Shown: positions 7,834 to 17,625, counted from the stretch's first letter. The stretch is DNA of 64,000 bases from Pseudomonadota bacterium (GCA_023417315.1 JAEZFW010000047.1:38475-102474); one strand, 5' to 3'. A program made the numbers and translations. The notes: generated from the sequence alone by a model not told the origin.

Positions 7834-10425
7834 ATGAAAGTCATTCCGCTGACCCGCTCATCGTTGTTCTTCGCGACCGCCTCGAGCGCGCTGCTCGCTC
7901 CTTGCATCGCACTGCCGGCTGAAACGACGCAGGCGACGCTCGATCAGCGCGCGCTCGCCGAAATCGTCGTCACCGGCACGCGCAGAGTCGGTCAGTCCCC
8001 AACCGAAACGCTCTCGCCTGTGGACATGATCGGTGGCGATCTGATCACCGAGCAGGCGACCTATGATCTGACGGATTCGCTGACGAGAGTGAGCCCCGCG
8101 ATCAACACGCAGCGCTTTCCGATTGCGGATGGCACATCGTTGATCCGTCCGGTGTCGTTGCGCAATCTGTCACCGGATCACACGCTGGTGCTCATGAATG
8201 GCGCACGTCGCCATCGCTCTGCGCTCGTCAATCTGCAATTGGCGCCGCTCGGCACGGTGAATCAAGGATCGCAGGCAGTCGATTGGGCGGCCTTTCCTGC
8301 AGCTGCCATTGAGCGCGTCGAAGTGCTGCGCGATGGCGCGTCGGCGCAGTACGGATCGGATGCGATTGCCGGCGTGATCAACGTCATCCTCAAGGAAGAT
8401 CGCGATGGCTTGTCGTTCTCAGGCCAGTACGGCGAGTACTTCGAAGGCGACGGCGAGCGCATCTCGTTCAGTGCGAACGCGGGATTCCCGCTCACCGAGC
8501 AGGGCTTCCTCAACGTGACGGGTGAGTATTCATCTTCCGACATCACTTGGCGCGGCATCCCGCAGGGCGCCGCGGCGGATGTCGCTGCTTTCGCCGGCAG
8601 CGATGTCGTGCCTCTGAATGGATTCGGTCAGCGCTGGGGCGACCCGGATGTGAAAGCGTTGAAGTTCTTGGTCAACGCCGGTGTCGACCTGGGTGGGAGC
8701 CTCGAGCTCTACGGATTCGCCAACTACATGGACAACGAAACCGTCTCGGATTTCTTCTATCGCACGCCTGTATTGCCACCGGCCGCAGGAGTCGCAGCAC
8801 GCACGACGTTGCAGATCGACGCCGATGCTGACTTCCTGCCAGACAACGCGCCCACGTCCCTGGTGAACGGCATCGCCGCACAAGGATTGAATCCAGCGGA
8901 CTATCTGGAAGCATCGGCCGCGAGCCCGAGCGGATTCGTGCTGCGCAATCCGATCTACCCGCTGTTCCCTGGCGGATACAACCCAGACTTCGGCGCCGAC
9001 ATGACGGACTTAGGTGTGGTAGGCGGTCTGCGCGGGCAGATTTCCGAAGACCTGAGTTGGGATGCGCGCGTGCGTTATGGAGAAAGCGAGGTGGAGTACT
9101 CGGTCGCCGATACGATCAATCCGAGTCTCGGCAGTCTCTCGCCGCTTTCCTTCAGGCCCGGTACGCTGAAGCAGGAAGAGAGCGGCTTGAACATCGACTT
9201 CGTGAAAACGTTCAGCGGCTCGCCGCTCAACCTCGCCTTCGGTGCCGAGCTTCGCAACGAAACCTACGAGATCGGTGCGGGCGATCCTGCTTCGATCGAG
9301 GCGGGGCCAACAGCTGCCATCTTCGGAGTGGGTTCCGATGGCTTCCAAGGATTCCCGCTCGAATCTGCGGGAGATTTCGACAGCGACAGCTGGGCCGCGT
9401 ATGTCGATCTCGAGACCGACTTGACCGAACGACTCTCCGGTGCGGTCGCCGCTCGCTACGAGGACTTCGATATCTTCGGCGATACGTTCGATTGGAAAGT
9501 CTCGGGACGATTCGAGTTCACCGACGCGTTCGCGTTGCGTGCCACAGTGACGACAGGATTTCGCGCGCCGACCCCAGGGCAGGTCAACACGCTCAACATC
9601 ACGACGACGGCATCGCCGGGCGGCGCTCTGATCCCGAACGGCACATACCCGGTGTCGCACCCGATCGCACGTGCGCTCGGCGCAGTCGATCTCGAGCCAG
9701 AGGAGTCGACGAGCTACACAGCAGGTCTCGTGTGGAGAGCCACGGACCGCACGAGCGTCACGCTCGATTACTATCACATCGAGATCGATGATCGTCTGGG
9801 TCTGCTGAACAATACGATCACCGCAGCCGATGTCGCTACGCTGACTGCGGCAGGCATTCCCGACGCGGGGCTGCTTCTTGGCAGCAATGCAAACTTCTTC
9901 GTGAACGGCTTCGACTCGGAAGTCGATGGCATCGATCTCGCGCTGACGACGGGGTTCGATGTGGGCGGCGGTGATGTCGCAGTCGATCTTCGATTCAACC
10001 ACAACACACAAGAAGTCACGCAAGTACGGCAGGACACGATCAATGCCTCGAGAGTCTTCGATCTCGAGCATCAGATTCCGGAGAACAGAGCGCTGCTGAC
10101 GTTCGACTACTCAGGCCCCGGTATCTTCGGCGGACTTGTGCGGTTGAATTACTTCGATGGCTGGGAGACGACCGGAGGACTCTTCAGTCCCGGCGATGCC
10201 TCCGATCGATATTCGTACGGCGATGCAGTGCTGGTCGATCTCGAGGCGCGCTTCACGTTGGGCGAGCGGTACACCATCACGCTCGGCGGCGAGAATGTTC
10301 TCGATGAGTTCCCCGAAGAGGAGCAGGACGCGACCTTGCAGTTCCTCGGCGTCCGCTACGCGCTGACCTCGCCTTACGGCTTCAACGGCGGCTTCTATTA
10401 CTTGCGGCTCTCAGCCGACTTCTGA
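7834..10425 (+). CDS. TonB-dependent outer-membrane receptor (second of tandem pair)
   Basis: An 863-residue TonB-dependent receptor. A signal peptide is followed by a plug starting LAEIVVTGTRRVGQSP, the conserved VEVLRDGASAQYGSDAIAG segment, and a barrel ending LRLSADF with the terminal phenylalanine. The start at ATG 7834 is set by AAGGAG 6 nt upstream. It differs strongly from its neighbour in the extracellular-loop regions, so the two probably take different ligands or work on one complex substrate. No TonB, ExbB or sigma/anti-sigma regulator lies nearby. The Rap1a-like gene converges on it 32 nt downstream. Confidence 0.9.
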   Translation: MKVIPLTRSSLFFATASSALLAPCIALPAETTQATLDQRALAEIVVTGTRRVGQSPTETLSPVDMIGGDLITEQATYDLTDSLTRVSPAINTQRFPIADGTSLIRPVSLRNLSPDHTLVLMNGARRHRSALVNLQLAPLGTVNQGSQAVDWAAFPAAAIERVEVLRDGASAQYGSDAIAGVINVILKEDRDGLSFSGQYGEYFEGDGERISFSANAGFPLTEQGFLNVTGEYSSSDITWRGIPQGAAADVAAFAGSDVVPLNGFGQRWGDPDVKALKFLVNAGVDLGGSLELYGFANYMDNETVSDFFYRTPVLPPAAGVAARTTLQIDADADFLPDNAPTSLVNGIAAQGLNPADYLEASAASPSGFVLRNPIYPLFPGGYNPDFGADMTDLGVVGGLRGQISEDLSWDARVRYGESEVEYSVADTINPSLGSLSPLSFRPGTLKQEESGLNIDFVKTFSGSPLNLAFGAELRNETYEIGAGDPASIEAGPTAAIFGVGSDGFQGFPLESAGDFDSDSWAAYVDLETDLTERLSGAVAARYEDFDIFGDTFDWKVSGRFEFTDAFALRATVTTGFRAPTPGQVNTLNITTTASPGGALIPNGTYPVSHPIARALGAVDLEPEESTSYTAGLVWRATDRTSVTLDYYHIEIDDRLGLLNNTITAADVATLTAAGIPDAGLLLGSNANFFVNGFDSEVDGIDLALTTGFDVGGGDVAVDLRFNHNTQEVTQVRQDTINASRVFDLEHQIPENRALLTFDYSGPGIFGGLVRLNYFDGWETTGGLFSPGDASDRYSYGDAVLVDLEARFTLGERYTITLGGENVLDEFPEEEQDATLQFLGVRYALTSPYGFNGGFYYLRLSADF

Positions 10426-10457
10426 TTCGCTGGCCATGTCGCGCTTGAAGCTGTTGG

Positions 10458-10886
10458 TCAGCCACGGCCCCCAACACATGGAAAGTTCACGTGCAACGTC
10501 GCCTCGAGCGCGGTGCGCGCATCGGTGTCCTTCAAACCCGGGTTCTTCTCGAGATTTCGCACGAAACGTTCCGCGAGCTCAGCCGGCGTGATGTTCGAAG
10601 GGAGGCAATAGGACGCACGCGCCAATGCCGCGTTGCCGAGGCGGGTGCGCGCTGCTCGGTCCGTCCAGCTTTCCTCATTGCCTGCGGACCGCTGTTTACC
10701 TCCCGCGGCCTTCGCACCCTGGAGGAATCCTCGCAGGTATGCATCGCAAAGCTGACCATCGGCGCCCTCGGGCGTTTGAATGTACGCGCTGCACTGCTCG
10801 AACAGTGTGCGCGCAGGGAGCGGTTCCGCAGCAAAGCTGAGCGGTGCGGCGATCAACGAGAGCGCGAATAGGATGCGTGTGTGCAT
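10458..10886 (-). CDS. Secreted Rap1a/Tai-like small protein
   Basis: A 142-residue protein with a clear signal peptide (MHTRILFALSLIAAPLSFAA). The mature part shows the Rap1a pattern: C-x7-10-C with DAYLRGFLQG, then SYCLPSNITPAELAERFV, NLEKNPG, and a C-terminal NFPC. Rap1a/Tai proteins include periplasmic immunity proteins against type VI amidase effectors, but many homologues are orphan secreted proteins of unknown role. No amidase effector gene is next to it, so an immunity function is not shown. Start ATG 10886 is chosen because it opens the signal peptide. Confidence 0.65.
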   Translation of the reverse strand: MHTRILFALSLIAAPLSFAAEPLPARTLFEQCSAYIQTPEGADGQLCDAYLRGFLQGAKAAGGKQRSAGNEESWTDRAARTRLGNAALARASYCLPSNITPAELAERFVRNLEKNPGLKDTDARTALEATLHVNFPCVGGRG

Positions 10887-10899
10887 GCTGTGCTCGTGT

Positions 10900-12345
10900 T
10901 CACCGCACGGTGTGCGGTGTAGGTTCGCTTTCGACCTCGTTACTCCTCTGAGCAACCAAGAGCTTCCCGACGATCAGACCGGCAACCGCCGCGCACGCGG
11001 ACGCCGCCAGTACGCCCAGCTTCGCAGCGTTCAACAGTGCTTCGGAACTGAAGGCGAGATTTGCAATGAAGATCGACATCGTGAAACCGATGCCGCCGAG
11101 GCAGCCCACGAGCCACACGCCGCGCCACGAAGTGTCTGAAGGCAACTGACACCAGCCCAATCGCACGGCGATCCAACTCGCTGTCATGATGCCGATCGGC
11201 TTGCCGACCACGAGACCGATGAACACGCCGATCATCACAGACTGAGCGCCGCCCGCCTCGAAGTCGAAACCGCCAATCGCAACGCCTGCGTTCGCAAGCG
11301 CGAACAACGGCATGATTCCGTAAGCGACCCAAGGATGCAGCGCGGCTTGGACGCGAATGACCGGCGGCACGATGTCGCGTTGCGCGCGTTTGAGTTGCTT
11401 GACAGGCTCGAGCAATACGCGCGGATCGGCGTGACTCTCCTCCGATTGAACGCGCTGCCCGAATTCATGGAGCGCGCGAGTGATGAACGCGATCGGCCGC
11501 TCACGACGAATGAGAGGCACGACCGGTGTCATCAGGCCCAAGATGACGCCAGCCAAGGTTGGATGTACGCCGAGCATGAGAAAGCCGCCCCACAGTATCG
11601 CGCCTGGAATGACATAGGCGACCGCGGAACCAATGCCGAGCCGTTGGAAAGCAAGCACGAACGCTATTCCGATCAAACCGACGATGAACCCGGCAGGGTC
11701 GAGCCCGCTCGAGTAGAAGAAGGCGATGATGAGCACGGCGGCGATGTCGTCGATGATCGCGAGCGCCAGGAGCAGAATGCGCACGGATGACGGAATGGAT
11801 CTGCCCAATAGCGCGAGGATGCCCACGGCGAATGCAATATCGGTCGCAGTCGGCACCGCCCAACCCGCACGCAGCGTTGGATCCGTGTTCAAGCCCACAT
11901 AGATCAGCGCCGGCACCACGACACCGCCGAGTGCTGCGGCAAGCGGAAGTGCGGCGAGGCGCAAGGTTGCCAGTGCGCCTTCGTAGATCTCGCGGCGAAT
12001 CTCGAGTCCGACGACCAAGAAGAAGATCGTCATCAATCCATCGTTGATCCAGAAGTGAAGCGGCTGCGAGATCAGATAGTCGGCAAAGCCGATGGTAAGC
12101 GGCGCGTGCCAGAAGTGGTCGTAGCTATCGCCGGCCGATGAGTTCGCCCACACGAGCGCGGCAGCGGCAGCGAGCAGCAGCACGACGCCGCTCACCGCTT
12201 GGACGTGCAGGAAACGTTCTAGAGCGTTGAAGACTCTTTCCGCGACCGCCTGAGCAGGCGGCAGCGGCACTTCGGATTCGGGCCGATGCACTAAATCATT
12301 CTCCAGCGAACTGGCGGCCCGACCAGCTCTTGCCCTGTCCGTCAC
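10900..12345 (-). CDS. nhaA: Na+/H+ antiporter NhaA
   Basis: A 481-residue polytopic inner-membrane protein with the NhaA hallmarks GLEIRREIYEG, GWAVPTATDIAFAVGIL and LALAIIDDIAAVLIIA; the adjacent aspartates of IIDD correspond to the ion-binding pair of E. coli NhaA. It exchanges Na+ or Li+ for protons for pH and sodium homeostasis. It is longer than the E. coli protein, with about 50 extra cytoplasmic residues before TM1 and a charged C-terminal tail. It lies 13 nt upstream of the Rap1a-like gene on the same strand, so the two may share a transcript. Confidence 0.95.
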   Translation of the reverse strand: MTDRARAGRAASSLENDLVHRPESEVPLPPAQAVAERVFNALERFLHVQAVSGVVLLLAAAAALVWANSSAGDSYDHFWHAPLTIGFADYLISQPLHFWINDGLMTIFFLVVGLEIRREIYEGALATLRLAALPLAAALGGVVVPALIYVGLNTDPTLRAGWAVPTATDIAFAVGILALLGRSIPSSVRILLLALAIIDDIAAVLIIAFFYSSGLDPAGFIVGLIGIAFVLAFQRLGIGSAVAYVIPGAILWGGFLMLGVHPTLAGVILGLMTPVVPLIRRERPIAFITRALHEFGQRVQSEESHADPRVLLEPVKQLKRAQRDIVPPVIRVQAALHPWVAYGIMPLFALANAGVAIGGFDFEAGGAQSVMIGVFIGLVVGKPIGIMTASWIAVRLGWCQLPSDTSWRGVWLVGCLGGIGFTMSIFIANLAFSSEALLNAAKLGVLAASACAAVAGLIVGKLLVAQRSNEVESEPTPHTVR

Positions 12346-12411
12346 CGCGATCTTGCGGCCGACACCCGGACGTTATTACACAGACAATCGAGAGCACGCG
12401 CAAGAGAACCT

Positions 12412-12530
12412 GAAGTGACGGAATGAAAGTGACGAGGTGACGAGGTCAGAATTGCGGTCGCTGCTGCGTCGGTCGGACTACATCGGATCGGTCCCTTTCT
12501 GACTTCGTCACTTCGTCATCCCGTCACTTG
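12412..12530. repeat. Word-arm inverted repeat, GTGACGAA type
   Basis: Left arm: GTGACGGA, GTGACGAG and GTGACGAG-type octamers ending GTCAGAA. Right arm: TTCTGACTTCGTCACTTCGTC and further complementary words to CCCGTCACTT. The loop is about 45 nt. It sits in the divergent gap between nhaA and galT. Confidence 0.85.
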
Positions 12531-12570
12531 GACATCTGTACTGCTAGACTCGTGCGCGGGGGACGAGAGG

Positions 12571-13665
12571 ATGATCAGCAGTATGCATACGCTCGAGCTC
12601 ACGAAGCCGGACGGACGGAAGATCACGCTATTCAGTCGGCGTGAGATCACGAACGTGGGCTCCGCACCCAGTCCGCGCAACGATCCCGTTCGCCCTAACC
12701 CCCACTATCGATGGCATCCGCTGCGAGGTGAGTGGGTTGCTTATGCAGCGTACCGACAGGATCGCACTTTTCTGCCGCCGCCCGAGTACAACCCGCTGCG
12801 CCCGTGCACGGACCCGGCCAATCCGACCGAGCTGCCGACCGGCGATTACGACATCGCAGTGTTCGATAATTTGTTTCCGACGCTCGCGCTCGAGGCGCAC
12901 GACCCTCCACGACTTGCGATTGAGACACGCGCAGGCACCGGTCACTGCGAAGTTATCGTGTTCACCCAAGATGCAAAAACTTCGCTCGGCAATCTGCCCG
13001 TCGATCACATCGCGCTGCTCATCGAAGTGTGGGGCCAACGCACACACACGCTCGCTGCGACCGGCAAGATCCAGTATGTGTTGCCGTTCGAGAATCGCGG
13101 GGTCGAGGTTGGCGTGACGCTCCATCATCCGCACGGCCAGATCTATGCCTATCCGTTCGTGCCGCCGATCCCTGCGCGCATGAATCAGATGGAGCTCGCG
13201 TATCACGAGAAGCACGGCCGAGCGATGTTGCAGGATCTCATCGCGGAGGAGCTTCGTACGAAAGCGCGGGTGCTCTATCGAGGCCCACACGCAATCGCGT
13301 TCTTGCCCGCATGGGCGCGCTATCCTTATGAAGTCTGGGTCGCACCGATCGAGGCCAAGGCGCATCTCTTCGACTTGAATGCAGCGGAACGTGCCGATCT
13401 CGCAACCGCGCTCAAGACTGTATTGCTCAAGTACGACGGCCTTTGGCAGAAGACCTTTCCATACATCATGGCGTGGTATCAGGCTCCTACTGACGGCGCG
13501 TCTCACTCTGAGTCTCACTTGCACGCGGAGTTTTATCCGCCGTACCGCACGCGCGAGAAGCTGAAGTATCTCGCCGGTACGGAAATTGCGGCGGGCATGT
13601 TCGCGAGCGACGCGCTGCCAGAAGAAAAGGCGCGCGAGCTGCAAGCAGTTCAAGTGGTGTTCTGA
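12571..13665 (+). CDS. galT: Galactose-1-phosphate uridylyltransferase
   Basis: A 364-residue Leloir-pathway enzyme that transfers UMP from UDP-glucose to galactose-1-phosphate. The HIT-superfamily active site HHPHGQIY is at residues 185-192, with H188 the nucleophile, and a second motif ESHLHAEFYPP lies near residue 310. The CxxC zinc pair of some GalT proteins is absent. ATG 12571 is preceded by GGGGGACGAG; ATG 12583 is also possible. galK follows 2 nt after the stop, a clear operon. No galE or galM is in the window. Confidence 0.95.
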   Translation: MISSMHTLELTKPDGRKITLFSRREITNVGSAPSPRNDPVRPNPHYRWHPLRGEWVAYAAYRQDRTFLPPPEYNPLRPCTDPANPTELPTGDYDIAVFDNLFPTLALEAHDPPRLAIETRAGTGHCEVIVFTQDAKTSLGNLPVDHIALLIEVWGQRTHTLAATGKIQYVLPFENRGVEVGVTLHHPHGQIYAYPFVPPIPARMNQMELAYHEKHGRAMLQDLIAEELRTKARVLYRGPHAIAFLPAWARYPYEVWVAPIEAKAHLFDLNAAERADLATALKTVLLKYDGLWQKTFPYIMAWYQAPTDGASHSESHLHAEFYPPYRTREKLKYLAGTEIAAGMFASDALPEEKARELQAVQVVF

Positions 13666-13667
13666 CG

Positions 13668-14723
13668 ATGCGAACTTTCAAGGAAGTATTCGAGCGCGAG
13701 CCGGAAGCTGCAGCGGAGGCGTCGGGACGCGTGAACTTGCTCGGCGAGCACACCGACTACAACGATGGCTACGTGCTGCCGACGATCATTCCACAGACGA
13801 CGAGGGTGCAGCTCGCACGCAGTGACGACGCGCGGTATCGGTTCTATTCGGCGAACCTCGGTCAGTTCGTCGAGTATGAGGATGCCGGGGGCCCTCCCGC
13901 GGGGTTTGGGAAGTACGTGTTCGGCTGCATCGAGGTGTTGAGAGCGCGCGGCGTTGCTGTACCGCCGGTGATGATTCACATCGCCTCTGATGTGCCGATG
14001 GGCGGCGGTCTCTCGAGCAGTGCGGCGCTGGAGGTCGCAACCTTGCGAGGTCTGCGAACTCTGCTAGGCGTCGACCTCGATGAGGTGGAGCTTGCGAAAC
14101 TGGCTCAGCGCGCGGAGATCGAGTATGCAGGCGTACGCTGCGGCATTCTCGACCAGATGGCTTCGAGCTTGGGAAGCGCAAATCAGATGCTGTTCCTAGA
14201 TACGCGCACGCTCGAGCGCAAGCTGCTGCCGTTGCCCGCGGGCGAGTTGATCGTGATCGATAGCGGCGTCGCACGAACGCTGGCAACGAGTGGCTACAAC
14301 GAACGGCGCGCGGAGTGCGAGCTCGCGGCGACGCTGCTGGGCATCAAGGCACTACGCGACGAAATCACATTGGAGCGCAGCGAAGCTTTGCCTGAGCCGC
14401 TCAATCGACGCGCGCGGCACGTCATCACTGAGAACGCGCGCGTGCTCGAAGCCGTGACCGGCGTTGACGCCGATCGCTTCGGCGAGCTGATGAATGCTTC
14501 GCATGCCAGCCTGCGCGATGACTACGAAGTTTCGGTCCCACCGCTCGATACGCTCGTACAGTTCCTGCAAGAACATCCCAATGTCTATGGTGCCCGCCTC
14601 ACGGGCGCGGGCTTCGGCGGAGCGTGCGTGGCGCTTGCACGCGATGGAACCGCTGCAAAGGTCAAGGCGGATGTCCTGAAACGCTATCAAGAGGCGGGGT
14701 TTGAGGGGACGGCGCTCGTCTGA
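13668..14723 (+). CDS. galK: Galactokinase
   Basis: A 351-residue GHMP-family kinase that phosphorylates galactose at C1. The galactokinase signature GRVNLLGEHTDYNDGY is near residue 20, the ATP-binding PMGGGLSSSAALEVA near residue 110, and motif 3 LTGAGFGGACVAL near residue 310. Its start is only 2 nt past the galT stop, so the two are translated from one message and together convert galactose to glucose-1-phosphate and UDP-galactose. Confidence 0.95.
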   Translation: MRTFKEVFEREPEAAAEASGRVNLLGEHTDYNDGYVLPTIIPQTTRVQLARSDDARYRFYSANLGQFVEYEDAGGPPAGFGKYVFGCIEVLRARGVAVPPVMIHIASDVPMGGGLSSSAALEVATLRGLRTLLGVDLDEVELAKLAQRAEIEYAGVRCGILDQMASSLGSANQMLFLDTRTLERKLLPLPAGELIVIDSGVARTLATSGYNERRAECELAATLLGIKALRDEITLERSEALPEPLNRRARHVITENARVLEAVTGVDADRFGELMNASHASLRDDYEVSVPPLDTLVQFLQEHPNVYGARLTGAGFGGACVALARDGTAAKVKADVLKRYQEAGFEGTALV

Positions 14724-14726
14724 GCC

Positions 14727-14815
14727 GAAGTGACAACGTGACAAAGTGACGGAGTGTCGAAATCAGAATCGTAACCTCCGGGCACCGCCGCTCTGACTTC
14801 GTCGCTCCGTCACTC
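14727..14815. repeat. Word-arm inverted repeat, GTGACAAA/GTGACGGA type
   Basis: Left arm: AGTGACAACGTGACAAAGTG plus GACGGAGTG, then ATCAGAA. Right arm: CTCTGACTTCGTCGCTCCGTCACT. The loop is about 30 nt, the shortest of this type. It lies directly after galK and would form a long hairpin in its transcript. Confidence 0.8.
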
Positions 14816-14874
14816 AAGGTTCGGGAACCGGCGCCGCTCTTTCCGAATTTCATGGTCATCTTCGCGAGGGGTCA

Positions 14875-15480
14875 ATGACCATGCTGGAAAAGATGCCGTC
14901 GAGGTTCGGTGAGGCGATGCGCGAGGTCCGCGCGGGGGCCGACGAGCTTGCGATCGCGGATACGGAGCTGACGGGCGTCAATGCCTCGATCGAGGTCAGC
15001 AGCCCCGTTTTCGAATACAACGGCGCCATTCCGGCGAGGTACACCGCTGACGGCGAGGGCATTTCGCCGCCGATCGAATGGGCGGGCGTCCCCGAAAATG
15101 CGCAAGCCGTCGTGCTGCTGGTCGAGGATGCTGACAGTCCGACGCCAGAGCCGTTCGTCCATGCAATCGTATGGGACTTGCCGGGGTCGGATGCCGCGAT
15201 CCCCGAGGGTGCCCTCACCAGCAAGAACGACGAGCGCAGCAGCGAGTCGATGGGTGTCAATTCCTACTTCAACGCGACGTACTTGCCGCCCGATCCACCG
15301 CCGGGACATGGTCAGCATCGCTATGTGTTCCAGGTATTCGCGCTCGACACGGTACCGCGCTTCGAATCACCACCCGGTCGTACGGCGTTGCTCGACAGCA
15401 TGCGGGATCACGTCCTTGCCAAAGGACTGTTGATCGGCACGTATGAGCGAGAGGGCGAGGACCAGCTTGAAGGGGAGTAG
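14875..15480 (+). CDS. YbhB/YbcL-type PEBP (Raf kinase inhibitor-like) protein
   Basis: A 201-residue member of the phosphatidylethanolamine-binding protein family. The signature VLLVEDADSPTPEPFVHAIV and a downstream GQHRYVFQVFAL define the ligand pocket. There is no signal peptide, so it is cytoplasmic like E. coli YbhB. Bacterial members have no firmly known function. It has its own spacing after galK and an inverted repeat between, so it need not belong to the gal operon. Confidence 0.85.
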   Translation: MTMLEKMPSRFGEAMREVRAGADELAIADTELTGVNASIEVSSPVFEYNGAIPARYTADGEGISPPIEWAGVPENAQAVVLLVEDADSPTPEPFVHAIVWDLPGSDAAIPEGALTSKNDERSSESMGVNSYFNATYLPPDPPPGHGQHRYVFQVFALDTVPRFESPPGRTALLDSMRDHVLAKGLLIGTYEREGEDQLEGE

Positions 15481-15495
15481 TCCGCGGCGAAGAGA

Positions 15496-15578
15496 GTAGC
15501 CACAAAGAGCACAAGAAATACAAAAGGAAGGCCGCAGGTTTGTTTTTCTTTTCTGTGTTCTATGTGATCTTTGTGGCT
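15496..15578. repeat. Word-arm inverted repeat, CACAAAG type
   Basis: Left arm begins GTAGCCACAAAGAGCACAAG; right arm is a degenerate complement ending GATCTTTGTGGCT. It separates two convergent genes (PEBP-like and N-acetyltransferase). Confidence 0.75.
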
Positions 15579-15593
15579 GTCCTCTTCTGAGCC

Positions 15594-16421
15594 TCACGCC
15601 TCGATGATAGCCCCGAGCTTCCGTCGAAGCTCCGGATGCTCCGGCAGCTGAATACCAAATGTCGTCTCGAGCGCTTCGGTCAGTTCATCGACTGAACGCA
15701 GCGTTCGCGTGGTGCTTTGCGCGCCTAGCGTGTGTGTCGTGAGTTCCTTGCCCAAGAGATTGAACCTGCGGCCCTGTACCGCGCGAGCCGCGCGCAAGCC
15801 GGTGACGAAATGCGATTGAGGATGATTCGACAGATACCAACTCGAGACTTCGTAATCGATGAGATGCTGTCGTTGCAGATCGAATCGATACATCGGCTTC
15901 CACTCATCGCGGATCTTCGTCTCTAGAAGAAAATCGCCGCCCCACTCGACCAATCGACAAGGCTCGTGCGGCGTGGCTTGCTCCGTATCGAGCTCGAGCC
16001 GCAAAGGGCCCGTCATCGTCTGGCCTCCGAAGCCGACGTCCGCAATGTATTGCTCACCTTCCACTTCCACCAGCAAGACCATATGCCCGCGTGAGGTGAT
16101 CGCATCGGGCGTTCGTCCCCAGAGCACGCGTGCAGCAAGCCCAGTGACTGCAAAGCCGAGGGTCTCGAGTGCAGTCTTCAACAGCAGGTTGTGCTCGAAG
16201 CAGTAGCCGCCTCGCTTCGCATCAATGAGCTTTGCCTGCAGAGACCGGATGTCGAGCACGACGGGAATCCGCAGCAGAGGATTCAGATTCTCGAATGGGA
16301 TCGAGGCAGGATGGAGCGCGTGGATCGCGCGCAACGTATCGAGCGTCGGCACACGTCGACCGGCGTAGCCGATGCGCTTCAGGTACGCATCGAGATCGAA
16401 TGAAGTTGCGGGGTCGCTCAT
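15594..16421 (-). CDS. nat: Arylamine N-acetyltransferase
   Basis: A 275-residue cytoplasmic enzyme transferring acetyl groups from acetyl-CoA to arylamines or hydrazines through a cysteine intermediate. The catalytic triad is visible: C74 in RGGYCFEHN, H113 in SRGHMVLL and D128 in YIADVGFGG. The start at ATG 16421 overlaps the TGA of the upstream GFA-family gene (ATGA), which indicates translational coupling; a longer reading frame upstream of this codon is just the overlap with that gene. Confidence 0.93.
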   Translation of the reverse strand: MSDPATSFDLDAYLKRIGYAGRRVPTLDTLRAIHALHPASIPFENLNPLLRIPVVLDIRSLQAKLIDAKRGGYCFEHNLLLKTALETLGFAVTGLAARVLWGRTPDAITSRGHMVLLVEVEGEQYIADVGFGGQTMTGPLRLELDTEQATPHEPCRLVEWGGDFLLETKIRDEWKPMYRFDLQRQHLIDYEVSSWYLSNHPQSHFVTGLRAARAVQGRRFNLLGKELTTHTLGAQSTTRTLRSVDELTEALETTFGIQLPEHPELRRKLGAIIEA

Positions 16422-16903
16422 TTCACCAGTCCCAATCGTTCGTGCCACTCGGCAATGGACTCTTCCGGATATTCGTCGCATTGCTTGTCCTTGGAATCTG
16501 CGCGAACCTCCACCCACGAGGCCTTGGATCCAAGCATGAGGTGCGTTCGCTCCGGCGGTTTGGGAAGCGGTGTGTCGATCGCCGATGCGAACGGATGAAT
16601 GAGCTCCGGCCAGCGCGGATCCCAAAGCCACAATGCGCTGCCGCACTCGCCACAGAAGTGACGTTCTGCAGGACTGCGCTCGATGCGCCCATGCTCGCCC
16701 GGTATGCGAGCGTGATAGATCCGCTCGTACTCTCGGCCTTGTACTTGAAGGGACTTTGCATCGCCCCCAAGATTAATCGCAAAGCCACCCCCGCCAGCGG
16801 TCTTTCTGCAAATCGAGCAATAGCAAAGATTAAAGGGATAGGGATGTTTCGATTCCAGGCTGAACCGCACAGCCCTGCAATGACAGGATCCTTCGAGGCG
16901 CAT
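16418..16903 (-). CDS. GFA-family zinc protein (glutathione-dependent formaldehyde-activating type)
   Basis: A 161-residue protein with the GFA/CENP-V zinc pattern: CHC near residue 7, CYCSIC near residue 27, and CGECGS near residue 84. The prototype was proposed to speed S-hydroxymethylglutathione formation, but most homologues are uncharacterised. It is translationally coupled to the N-acetyltransferase and a second GFA-family gene lies 1.2 kb downstream, so this stretch may handle small reactive compounds; that is inference. Confidence 0.85.
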   Translation of the reverse strand: MRLEGSCHCRAVRFSLESKHPYPFNLCYCSICRKTAGGGGFAINLGGDAKSLQVQGREYERIYHARIPGEHGRIERSPAERHFCGECGSALWLWDPRWPELIHPFASAIDTPLPKPPERTHLMLGSKASWVEVRADSKDKQCDEYPEESIAEWHERLGLVK

Positions 16904-17127
16904 GATAGGGTTACCGATTATGGAGCGGGGTGGTGGGTGAATGATCTCGCATCGATCTGCGTCGACAGGGTGATTAGGAGCATCGAAGCAAAAACCGCTG
17001 GCTTTCCTGGTTCACCGTCTTCGCGATCTCGAGTGTCGCCCAGCGGGACTACGGTGCGAAGCTCGGGCGCGCGCGCGTCAGATTCACGCAACTGCCGGTG
17101 AACAATCAATCAACAAAGGGCTGACTC

Positions 17128-17622
17128 ATGAGTTCCTTCCAACTTGCACAGATGAACATCGCACGCCTGCTGGCGCCGCTCGACTCGCCGCAGCTCAAAG
17201 ACTTCGTCGACAATCTCGATCGCATCAATGCGCTTGCGGAGAGCTCACGCGGATTCGTGTGGCGACTGCAGACACCAGCGGGCGATGCAACAGCACTTCG
17301 TCCACTGGGCGATGATGTCATCATCAACATGTCGGTGTGGACGGACGTCGAGTCGCTCAACAACTACGTCTATCGCTCCGTACACGTCGAGATCATGCGC
17401 CGGCGGCGCGAATGGTTCGAGCGGATGGCGGAATCGCACGTCGTGATGTGGTGGGTGCCGCGAGGCCACACGCCGAGCGTAGAGGAAGGGATCGAACGCT
17501 TGAATCATCTCAGGCAACACGGCTCGAGCGCGCATGCATTCAACGTGCGTAAAGCTTTTCCGCCGCCGGATCGATCGGGCGGGTCCGATCTGTCGCCGCG
17601 CTGGGCAGATTGCCCAGCGTAA
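17128..17622 (+). CDS. DUF3291 domain protein
   Basis: A 164-residue protein with the DUF3291 features LAQMNIARLLAPLDSPQL at the N-terminus, SRGFVWRLQ, and NMSVWTDVESLNNYVYRSVH followed by WWVPRGH. The fold is related to antibiotic-biosynthesis monooxygenase (ferredoxin-like) proteins; no activity is established. It is transcribed divergently from the GFA gene, across a 224-bp gap in which I see no repeat element. Confidence 0.75.
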   Translation: MSSFQLAQMNIARLLAPLDSPQLKDFVDNLDRINALAESSRGFVWRLQTPAGDATALRPLGDDVIINMSVWTDVESLNNYVYRSVHVEIMRRRREWFERMAESHVVMWWVPRGHTPSVEEGIERLNHLRQHGSSAHAFNVRKAFPPPDRSGGSDLSPRWADCPA

Positions 17623-17625
17623 GCT

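Noticed and set aside
10458..10886. Immunity protein for a type VI amidase effector
   Set aside because: The Rap1a-like domain fits, but no effector or type VI gene is nearby, so only family membership is claimed.
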